Of a stretch of DNA of 23,485 nucleotides, positions 16,478 through 22,504 are shown in pieces; the first letter of the stretch is position 1; every line of letters starts with the position of its first letter. Below the pieces are notes generated by a model, which did no database searches, was not told the DNA's origin, and saw only the letters and a program-made list of their open reading frames with translations. A program made the translations under genes and the position numbers. This DNA is from an uncultured Thermoleophilia bacterium. GTDB taxonomy: Bacteria > Actinomycetota > Thermoleophilia > Gaiellales > F1-60-MAGs149. The stretch covers positions 1-23,485 of the forward strand of contig CADCWC010000241.1 of assembly GCA_902806305.1 (NCBI GenBank), given 5' to 3'.

Positions 16478-17274
16478 GAGCCCGCCGCGGGCGCGACGTC
16501 CTGCGGGGCGCCGTGCCCGAGCCGGCTCGAGAGCTCGTCGGCCACCTGCCTCGTGGACGCGCCCGCAGCCTCCAGGGCGCCGCCGAGCCGGAACTTCGGG
16601 GCCGAGATGTTGACGGCGGCCACGATCCGGCCCGAGAAGTCGCGGACGGGCGCGGCCACCGCCACGAGGCCCACCTCGAACTCCTCGTCGACGGTCGCCC
16701 AGCCCCGCTCCCGCGCGGCGACGATGCGCGCGTGCAGCTCGTCGAGGTCGCGCGGCGCGTTCGGCCCGAGACCGCCGAGCGGCGCCGGCCCGAGGACGGC
16801 GTCGAGCGCCTCGCGGTCGCGGTCGAGCAGCAGCGCCCGACCCGACGCCGTGGACGAGGCGGGAACGGAGCGACCGGCCCAGCCGGCGGCCTGCACCGCG
16901 TGGCCGGGCGCCTCGGAGAGGACCGTCAGCACCTCGCGGCCGTCGAGGACGGAGAGGTGGACCCGCTCGCCGTGCTCGGCCACGAGCCGACGGAGGAGCG
17001 GCGGCGCGGCCGCGATCAGCCGCGCGTCGCCCGCGCGGGCCGCGAGTGCGTAGAGGCGCCAGCCCAGCCGGTAGGCGAGCGTGTCGGCGTCGCGCTCGAC
17101 GAGCGCGTACTCGTCGAGCGTGCGCAGGGTGCGTGACACGCGACTCTTCTCGCCCGCCACGACCTCGGCGAGCCGTACGACGCCGAGACCGCCGGCCCGG
17201 ACCGCCTCCTCGCTGCCGAGCGCGACCAGGAGATCGAGACCGCGTCGGAGGCTCGTCGCACGCTCGGCGTCCAC
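16459..17274 (-). CDS. IclR-family transcriptional regulator, copy 2
   Basis: A 271-residue IclR protein. The winged helix lies at about 6-65 (SLRRGLDLLVALGS; LAEVVAGEKSRVSRTLRTLDEYALVER). An effector domain follows, with SSTASGRALLL, GWATVDEEFEVGLVAVAAPV and AAVNISAPKFRL. It differs from the other IclR gene here by a longer first helix-turn segment and an alanine/serine-rich tail. The GTG at 17274 is supported by TACCAT 6 nt before it. The gene is convergent with the ALDH gene and overlaps it by 19 bp. It likely regulates the aminotransferase/ALDH/mttB2 group and perhaps itself, through the palindrome at 17288-17307. Confidence 0.9.
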   Translation of the reverse strand: MDAERATSLRRGLDLLVALGSEEAVRAGGLGVVRLAEVVAGEKSRVSRTLRTLDEYALVERDADTLAYRLGWRLYALAARAGDARLIAAAPPLLRRLVAEHGERVHLSVLDGREVLTVLSEAPGHAVQAAGWAGRSVPASSTASGRALLLDRDREALDAVLGPAPLGGLGPNAPRDLDELHARIVAARERGWATVDEEFEVGLVAVAAPVRDFSGRIVAAVNISAPKFRLGGALEAAGASTRQVADELSSRLGHGAPQDVAPAAGSQSTAP

Positions 17275-17280
17275 GCGGGC

Positions 17281-17286
17281 ATGGTA
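17281..17286 (-). promoter_or_regulatory. -10 box TACCAT for a leaderless iclR (copy 2) transcript
   Basis: On the minus strand TACCAT lies 6 nt before the GTG start, with no ribosome site between them. A weak TCGACC is found upstream at about -35 with long spacing. Confidence 0.45.
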
Positions 17287-17287
17287 G

Positions 17288-17307
17288 CCGGCGCCCCCTG
17301 GCGCCGG
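17288..17307. promoter_or_regulatory. 8-bp perfect palindrome before iclR copy 2 (operator or terminator)
   Basis: CCGGCGCC and GGCGCCGG separated by CCCT. It lies 13 nt past the stop of the NmrA-like gene, so it could end that transcript. It also lies directly upstream of the iclR -10 box, so it could be an autoregulatory operator. There is no T-run. Confidence 0.5.
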
Positions 17308-17320
17308 TCGACGTCGGGGG

Positions 17321-18151
17321 CTACCGCGCGGCCAGAAACCCCTGCACGGACGTCGGCTCGCGGCCGGTCAGGCGGGCGACGTCATCCGTGACGATGTCGA
17401 ACTCACCCGCCGCGATGGCGGTGTAGGTGGAGATCCAGCCGTCGATCTCCCAAGCCGGTGCGCCGTAGCCGGCTCGCGACGCCCGAGCCTGCTCGAGCGT
17501 CTCGTCCTCATAGGTGAGCGTCTGCCCCGAGAGCTCCGTCACCAGCTCGGCCAGCTCGGCCAACGTGAACGCCTGCGGACCGGTGAGCGTGTACGTCATG
17601 CCGTCGTGCCCCGGCCCGGTCATCATCGCCACCAGCGCGTCGGCCACGTCGTCGCGACAGACCGGGGCGACGCGCCCGTCGTCCGCCGGGCCACGGATGA
17701 CGCCCTCCGGTCCGCCGATGACCGGCAGGAGATCCGTGTAGAGGTTCTGGCGCGAGAAGGTGAACGCCATCCCGGCGCCTCTGATGTGCTGCTCGGTACG
17801 GAAGTGCTCGCGCGCGAACGTGAACGTGGCGTCGGCGGCCGCGCCGACGAAGGAGAGGTAGATGATCCGCCCGACGCCCGCGGCGGCGGCCGCGTCAACC
17901 GCCCGCGTGTGCTGCTCGACACGGTTCGCCGCCTCGCGCGCCGAGACCATGAAGAGCGTGGAGACGCCCGTCAACGCGCCACGGAGGCCCGCCGCATCGT
18001 CGTAGCCGCCGAACGAGCGGACCTCGGCCTGTGAGAGCGTCGGGGCGCGGCCGGGATCCCGCACGAGCAGGCGCACCGCTTCGCCACGCTCGACGAGGCG
18101 ACGAGCCAGCCGTCCTCCGAGCTCGCCCGTTGCCCCGGTGACGCCCAGCAC
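17321..18151 (-). CDS. NmrA-like / atypical SDR NAD(P)-binding protein
   Basis: A 276-residue Rossmann-fold protein of the NmrA/NAD(P)H azoreductase-like atypical SDR group. It has the glycine motif VTGATGELGGRLA at the N-terminus, RLLVRDP at the end of the second strand, and IIYLSFVGA. The catalytic Tyr-x3-Lys is missing and is replaced by the FTFAREHFRTEQHIRGAG helix typical of the NmrA group. Such proteins bind NAD(P) as redox sensors or reduce quinones; no substrate is predictable. GTG at 18151 is preferred because AACGTA (minus strand TACGTT) lies 6 nt upstream and it gives the standard N-terminus. GTG at 18154 would add one residue, and longer starts add unlikely sequence. Confidence 0.85.
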   Translation of the reverse strand: MLGVTGATGELGGRLARRLVERGEAVRLLVRDPGRAPTLSQAEVRSFGGYDDAAGLRGALTGVSTLFMVSAREAANRVEQHTRAVDAAAAAGVGRIIYLSFVGAAADATFTFAREHFRTEQHIRGAGMAFTFSRQNLYTDLLPVIGGPEGVIRGPADDGRVAPVCRDDVADALVAMMTGPGHDGMTYTLTGPQAFTLAELAELVTELSGQTLTYEDETLEQARASRAGYGAPAWEIDGWISTYTAIAAGEFDIVTDDVARLTGREPTSVQGFLAAR

Positions 18152-18157
18152 CACGCC

Positions 18158-18163
18158 AACGTA
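18158..18163 (-). promoter_or_regulatory. -10 box TACGTT for the NmrA-like gene
   Basis: On the minus strand TACGTT ends 6 nt before the GTG at 18151, with no ribosome site, in the short divergent space to the methyltransferase gene. Confidence 0.4.
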
Positions 18164-18210
18164 CCACCAGCCCGGCCGCGCGCCCTGCCGCACGCCCGGC
18201 GTCGAACGTG

Positions 18211-18216
18211 TTCAAT
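18211..18216 (+). promoter_or_regulatory. -10-like TTCAAT before the methyltransferase gene
   Basis: TTCAAT ends 6 nt before the ATG at 18223, the same geometry as the other leaderless candidates, but its second base departs from TAnnnT. It favours the ATG over the GTG at 18208. Confidence 0.3.
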
Positions 18217-18222
18217 CGCCCG

Positions 18223-18993
18223 ATGACCTTCGCCGTGGCCGGAGCCGCGTACGACCGCTTCATGGGGCGCTACCTGCCCACGCTGGCGCCCGCCTTCGCC
18301 GACGTGGCGGGCGTGACCGCGGGGCAGCGGGCGCTCGACGTCGGCTGCGGGCCGGGTGGACTGACGGGTGAGCTCGTGGCCCGCCTGGGCGCAGAGGCGG
18401 TCAGCGCGGTCGACCCGTCGCCGCCGTTCGTCGAGGCGTGTCGGGCCCGCCACCCGGGCGTCGACGTCCGGCAGGGGGTGGCCGAGGAGCTGCCGTTCGC
18501 CGACGACGCGTTCGACGTGACGCTCGCGTCCCTCGTGGTGTCGTTCATGCGCGACGCCGACGCGGGAGCACGCGAGATGGCCCGCGTGACGACGCCGGGC
18601 GGGACGGTCGGCGCGTGCATGTGGGACGGGGGCCGTGACGGGATGCCGATGCTCGACGCCTTCTGGCGGGCGGCCTCGACGCTCGACCCGACGATCACGG
18701 GCGAGCGGCACCTGCGCGGCCGGTCGGAGGGCGAGCTCGCCGAGCTGCTGACGGCGGCCGGCCTCACCGACGTGGAGGAGGGCTCGATCGCCGCGCGGGC
18801 CGCCTACGACAGCTTCGAGGACCTGTGGGAGCCGTTCACCTTCGGCGTCGGGCCGGCCGGCGCGTACGTGGCCCGGATCGACGCCGACCGTCGGGACGCG
18901 CTGCGCCGCGCGTGCCGGGTCGAGCTCGGTGAGCCGGACGGACCGTTCGAGCTCGAGGCTCGCGCCTGGTACGCGCGCGGCCGGGTCGGCTGA
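18223..18993 (+). CDS. class I SAM-dependent methyltransferase
   Basis: A 256-residue protein with the SAM-binding motif I ALDVGCGPGGLTGEL, the acidic motif II residue in SAVDPSPPFV, and GVAEELPFADDAFDVTLASLVVSF, as in the UbiE/Methyltransf_11 group. The opening AGAAYDRFMGRYLPTLAP is typical of a widespread actinobacterial subfamily of unknown substrate. The start is ATG at 18223, since the GTG at 18208 adds five residues not expected in the family. The gene is divergent from the NmrA-like gene and convergent with the AMIN/Gmad2 gene, 15 bp away. Nothing links it to the demethylation pathway, which uses corrinoid and folate rather than SAM. Confidence 0.88.
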   Translation: MTFAVAGAAYDRFMGRYLPTLAPAFADVAGVTAGQRALDVGCGPGGLTGELVARLGAEAVSAVDPSPPFVEACRARHPGVDVRQGVAEELPFADDAFDVTLASLVVSFMRDADAGAREMARVTTPGGTVGACMWDGGRDGMPMLDAFWRAASTLDPTITGERHLRGRSEGELAELLTAAGLTDVEEGSIAARAAYDSFEDLWEPFTFGVGPAGAYVARIDADRRDALRRACRVELGEPDGPFELEARAWYARGRVG

Positions 18994-19008
18994 CCGCCAC
19001 GCGTCCGG

Positions 19009-19770
19009 TCAGAGGCGGATCGGGAGCTGCACCAGGCAGAGGATCCCCGCGTCCTTCGCCCCGCCCACGAAGACCTCGGCCGTCGCCAGGCCACGCGCCG
19101 CGCGGCGTGGCGTCAGCACCGCGCTCCACGGGCCCGTCCCTTCGATGATCCTCGGCTGCTGGGCGACCCGGCGGCCACGGGCGTCGCGGATCGCCACCAC
19201 GTAGGAGCCCTCGAACAGGCGCCGCAGGACACGGCCCTCGAAGCGGACCCGGGGGCCCACCCGCCGGACGGAGACGAGACGCAGGCAGCCGTCGTCGCGG
19301 CGCGCCGCCAGAGGCCAGACGGGGACCGCCTTCCAGAGGTCGACCACGACCCGCTCGGGCGCGCGCAGCACCGTGTAGGAGACGTGCTTGAAACGCCCGG
19401 CGCCGAACGCGAGGCGGGCCGTGAACCGGCCGGAGCCCGCCGTCGTGGTCACGCGGACGCCGTGGCGGTTCAGGGGTGCGGCCTCCGTGCGGATGCCGGG
19501 GTGCGTGACCCGGATCGACGTCAGCCCGTCCGCCGGCCCGGCGTCGAGCACCGTCGTCTCGTTCGCGGGCACCCGCCCGTCGGTGAAGTCGACGACGACG
19601 CGGACGAAGCCGGGATGGTCGCCGACCCGCACGCCGGTCGCCGTCAGGTCGACCGTCCGCGCCCCCGCGGCGGGCGCCCACGCGGCGAGGACGAGGAGCG
19701 CGGGCACGACCGCCCACCGGAGCGGGACGGTCCGGCCGCCGGAGGTGGTCTGCCGCTGCCCGAGCCTCAT
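19009..19770 (-). CDS. secreted AMIN-like / Gmad2 domain protein
   Basis: A 253-residue exported protein. A signal peptide covers about residues 1-38 (basic RWAVV, hydrophobic PALLVLAAWAP, likely cut after AAGA). Next comes an AMIN-like beta domain (HPGFVRVVVDFTDG to APERVVVDLWKA) of the kind that binds cell-wall glycans. The C-terminal third resembles a Gmad2 immunoglobulin-like domain (RVRFEGRVLRRLFEGSYVVAIRDARGR...VFVGGAKDAG). ATG at 19770 has GAGAGG 6-7 nt upstream; longer upstream readings lack the signal peptide at the N-terminus. Next to a divergent VanW-type gene, a role at the cell surface is likely. It has no enzymatic motif. Confidence 0.75.
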   Translation of the reverse strand: MRLGQRQTTSGGRTVPLRWAVVPALLVLAAWAPAAGARTVDLTATGVRVGDHPGFVRVVVDFTDGRVPANETTVLDAGPADGLTSIRVTHPGIRTEAAPLNRHGVRVTTTAGSGRFTARLAFGAGRFKHVSYTVLRAPERVVVDLWKAVPVWPLAARRDDGCLRLVSVRRVGPRVRFEGRVLRRLFEGSYVVAIRDARGRRVAQQPRIIEGTGPWSAVLTPRRAARGLATAEVFVGGAKDAGILCLVQLPIRL

Positions 19771-19961
19771 CGTGCACCTCTCATCGGACGACCGGGTGAG
19801 CGTACTCCGTCGCGGCGGACGCTGCCCGCCGTGGCGACCGATCGGCGGAGCGGCGACCGCGCGGACGCGCGACGGACATCGTGGTCGAGACAGCCGGAGG
19901 ACGGCCTCGGGCCTGCACCACCGCCCGCGTCGGCCCGGTCCGGGATGATGTGGTGCCTGCC

Positions 19962-21863
19962 ATGCGGTCGGAGAGACGACAGTCGTTACGGGACGGGCGA
20001 CGGCGGGGCCGTCGGCCCGGGTTCGCGCGCGCCGTCGCTGCGGCGGTCGGGCTGGCTCTGCTCGTCGTGACGGCGGCCGCCTGGGCCGCGTGGCCGCAGG
20101 ACGAGACCATCCCGCCGGGCGTCCGCATCGGCGACCTCGACGTCGGCGGGCGGCCGGTGGGCGAGGTCCGGGAGCTGCTGGCCGTGGAGGCGCGCGACCA
20201 GCTCGCCCGGCCGGTGGTGGTCTCGGTCGGCGACCGGAAGGCGTCGCTCGCGCCGGCCGACCTCGAGGCCCGCCCGCAGATCGGCGCGGCCGTGGAACGG
20301 GCACGCACCAGCCGCGGGCCGCTCAGCCGCCTCGCGGCGCGCCTCGGTCTCGTCGACCCGGTGGAGGTACCGCTGACGTATCGCCTCGAGCCCGCTCGCC
20401 TGGAGGACGCCGTGCGGAGGCTCGCCCGTACGGTCGACGCCCGCGCCGTCCCGGCGCGGGTCGACGTGCTCGACGGCGCGGCCCGCGCCACCCCGGCCGA
20501 GGACGGGCGACGACTCGACCGGCCGGCGCTGCGGCGGGCGCTGGCCACGCTGCCGTCGGCGGTGGACGCGAAGGTCACCACCGTGCCGGGGGTGCCGAGC
20601 ACCGCGGCGGCGGAGGAGGCACGCGCCCGCGCCCAGGAGGTCCTCGACGCGCCCCCGGTCGTGACCGCCGGCGGGCGTCGGCTGCGGCTCCGGACCGCCG
20701 AGCTCGCCGCGGCGCTCCGGATCCGTCCCCGCGGGAAGGCCTTCTCGGTCGCCCTCGAGCCGAAGATCCTCGAGCCGCGCCTCCGCCAGGCGTTCGCCGA
20801 CCTGGCCCGGCGACCGCGCGACGCCCGCTTCGCCGTCGACGGCACCCGGGTCCGCGTCGTCCCGGGCAGACTCGGACGGGGCATCGACGTGAACGGGCTC
20901 GCGCGCCGGCTCGCCGCGCAGCCCGCCGCGCCGCAGGTCGCCGCGACCTTCGCGGCCGTGCGCCCGGAGCTGACGACGCGAGAGGCGCAGGCCATGCGGA
21001 TCCGCGAGCTCGTCTCCGAGTTCACGACGCCGTACGCCTGCTGCCCGCCGCGCGTCACGAACATCAAGCGCGCCGCGGCGATCCTCGACGGCACGATCGT
21101 CCCCGCCGGCGCCCGCTTCTCGCTGAACGAGGCGCTCGGCGAGCGCACGCTCGAACGCGGGTTCCTGAGCGCGCCTCAGATCTCCGAGGGCCGTCTGGTC
21201 GACGCGGTCGGCGGCGGGGTCAGCCAGATGGCGACGACCATCTTCAACGCCGCGTTCTTCGCCGGGCTGGAGCTCGTCGACCACACGCCGCACCAGTTCT
21301 ACATCTCGCGCTACCCGGTCGGGCGGGAGGCCACCGTCTCGTGGGGCGGGCCGGAGCTGATCGTCCGCAACGACTGGAAGGCGGCGATCCTGATGCGGAT
21401 CAGTGCCTCGGACACCGCCGTCACGGTCCGGTTCTACAGCTCGCGCCTCGGGCGTCGGGTGACCACCACCACCGGCACGCCGCGGGGACAGCGCCCGGCC
21501 CGGACGATCGAGGTCCGCAACCCCTCCCTTCCGCCCGGGAGCCGGGTCGTGGAGCAGGACGGCGGCGTGGAGGGCTTCACGGTCGAGTACACGCGCAAGG
21601 TCTTCGAGGGCGACAAGCTGCGCCGCGACGAGCGGTTCACCGTCCGCTACGACCCGGAGGACACCATCATCGAGGTCGGCCCCGCGCCGCCGCCCCCGCC
21701 GAAGCCTGCAAAGCCGACGCCGAAGCCGGGCACGCCGCCGCCACCGACCGGCACCACCCCGGACGAGCCGACCGGCACGACCCCGGAGGAACCGCCACCT
21801 TCGACGACGCCGACGGCGCCGCCCGAGCAGGAGGTGCCGGGCGGGACGACGACGACGCCCTAG
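19962..21863 (+). CDS. VanW family protein with peptidoglycan-binding-like and G5 domains
   Basis: A 633-residue membrane-anchored cell-wall protein. A basic N-terminus precedes a single membrane segment at about 23-44. Two PG_binding_4-like regions follow (IGDLDVGGRPVGEVRELL and a second around RLRLRTAELAAAL). The VanW domain lies at about 345-480 (VTNIKRAAAILDG, PAGARFSLNEALGERT, GGGVSQMATTIFNAAFFAGLE, YISRYPVGREATVSW). A G5-like region follows at about 525-570, then a Pro/Thr-rich, glutamate-containing tail of about 65 residues that probably spans the wall. The Cys of the usual GGGVCQ is Ser here; I recall this as common in actinobacterial members. ATG at 19962 gives a normal short cytoplasmic lead, though no ribosome site is clear. 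VanW function is unsettled; a link to peptidoglycan is likely. Confidence 0.88.
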   Translation: MRSERRQSLRDGRRRGRRPGFARAVAAAVGLALLVVTAAAWAAWPQDETIPPGVRIGDLDVGGRPVGEVRELLAVEARDQLARPVVVSVGDRKASLAPADLEARPQIGAAVERARTSRGPLSRLAARLGLVDPVEVPLTYRLEPARLEDAVRRLARTVDARAVPARVDVLDGAARATPAEDGRRLDRPALRRALATLPSAVDAKVTTVPGVPSTAAAEEARARAQEVLDAPPVVTAGGRRLRLRTAELAAALRIRPRGKAFSVALEPKILEPRLRQAFADLARRPRDARFAVDGTRVRVVPGRLGRGIDVNGLARRLAAQPAAPQVAATFAAVRPELTTREAQAMRIRELVSEFTTPYACCPPRVTNIKRAAAILDGTIVPAGARFSLNEALGERTLERGFLSAPQISEGRLVDAVGGGVSQMATTIFNAAFFAGLELVDHTPHQFYISRYPVGREATVSWGGPELIVRNDWKAAILMRISASDTAVTVRFYSSRLGRRVTTTTGTPRGQRPARTIEVRNPSLPPGSRVVEQDGGVEGFTVEYTRKVFEGDKLRRDERFTVRYDPEDTIIEVGPAPPPPPKPAKPTPKPGTPPPPTGTTPDEPTGTTPEEPPPSTTPTAPPEQEVPGGTTTTP

Positions 21864-21890
21864 GCAGGCGACCACACGTCGCGCGGGCGA

Positions 21891-21917
21891 GAAATGGTCG
21901 CTCTTTGCGAGCATTTC
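21891..21917 (+). terminator. bulged hairpin downstream of the VanW gene (weak terminator candidate)
   Basis: GAAAT/ATTTC outer pairs and GCTC/GAGC inner pairs with a TTTGC loop and a 4-nt bulge, 28 nt after the VanW stop. Not followed by T residues. Confidence 0.3.
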
Positions 21918-21966
21918 GCTCCGGCCGGCCCTTGCCTTCGTGCCACCCGCCGGCTTTACTGCTCAT

Positions 21967-22069
21967 GCACCGAGCACGGAGTCGGAAAGGCTCTCGAGCA
22001 CGGGTGCTGAAGCCTCACGGGGCGACGGTACGCGAGCTGGAGCGGCCGGCCCGGCCACCGACTCGGTGC
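21967..22069. other. structured intergenic stretch (possible small RNA), no gene seen
   Basis: The 283-bp gap from 21864 to 22146 has no convincing coding sequence. Within it, GCACCGAG (21967-21974) pairs with CTCGGTGC (22062-22069). The neighbouring GAGTCGG (21979-21985) can pair with CCGACTC (22058-22064), so the 3' arm can close one long bulged stem of about 12 bp around 103 nt. A small AGCA-CGGG-TGCT hairpin (21997-22008) lies inside. Two more hairpins follow: CCCCG/CGGGG (22083-22101) and GCGTC/GACGC (22114-22127). I do not recognise any known riboswitch or RNA family. GC-rich DNA forms such pairs by chance fairly often. Confidence 0.3.
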
Positions 22070-22133
22070 CTCGTCGTTCAGGCCCCGTATTCGTGCCGGG
22101 GACGGCCGGCCGGGCGTCGTCCGACGCGTGGCC

Positions 22134-22139
22134 TAGCGT
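22134..22139 (+). promoter_or_regulatory. -10 box TAGCGT for a leaderless transcript of the small conserved gene
   Basis: TAGCGT matches TAnnnT and ends 7 nt before the GTG at 22147; no ribosome site is present. It supports that start over the GTG at 22138, which would lie inside the box. Confidence 0.45.
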
Positions 22140-22146
22140 GTGCGGC

Positions 22147-22488
22147 GTGCCACGCTTCGCGCACGTCGCGGAGTCCGAGTTCGCTCGGCTCCTGGACGAC
22201 TGCCATCTGCGCTGGCAGTTCGAGCCTCGGACCTTCGTCCTGCGGCGGGACGAGCACGGCCGTGTCCGTGAGGCGCTGACCCCGGACTTCTATCTGCCGG
22301 ACCTCGACCTCTACGTCGAGCTCACCGCGATGCGTCAGGCCCTGGTCGGGCCGAAGCGCCGCAAGGTCCGCCGCCTGATGGCGTGCTACCCGGACGTCCG
22401 CGTCCGGCTGCTCGTGCGTGCGGACCTCGAGGCGCTGGGGGTCGCCGTCGAGGAGCCCGCCGGCGTGCGCGCCGACGTGCTCCGCTGA
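22147..22488 (+). CDS. small conserved protein with possible PD-(D/E)xK-like core
   Basis: A 113-residue soluble protein beginning PRFAHVAESEFARLL, then QFEPRTFVLRRDEHGRV, TPDFYLPDLDLYVELTAM, and a basic helix GPKRRKVRRLMACYP leading to VRVRLLVRADLEAL. I recall similar sequences in actinobacteria and relatives, sometimes next to or fused with purine phosphoribosyltransferases, but cannot confirm this here. The order Asp in PDFYLP, Glu in YVELT and following lysines resembles the PD-(D/E)xK nuclease-like core; activity is not assured. GTG at 22147 is chosen from the -10 spacing. An upstream in-frame extension to 21940 looks non-coding. It is convergent with the ABC gene, 16 bp apart. Confidence 0.7.
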   Translation: MPRFAHVAESEFARLLDDCHLRWQFEPRTFVLRRDEHGRVREALTPDFYLPDLDLYVELTAMRQALVGPKRRKVRRLMACYPDVRVRLLVRADLEALGVAVEEPAGVRADVLR

Positions 22489-22504
22489 CCGATCCGGCGG
22501 CCCG

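Noticed and set aside
18223..18993. SAM methyltransferase as part of betaine metabolism (for example glycine N-methyltransferase)
   Set aside because: The sequence shows only a generic UbiE-like core, and its divergent and convergent neighbours are unrelated to the pathway.
21967..22069. tRNA, tmRNA or a known riboswitch in the structured gap
   Set aside because: There is no T-arm GTTC pattern, anticodon arm or riboswitch core sequence that I could recognise.
21940..22146. N-terminal extension of the small conserved protein from ATG 21940
   Set aside because: The extra 69 residues are Ser/Ala/Gly/Arg-rich without pattern and would cover the structured stretch and the -10 box.
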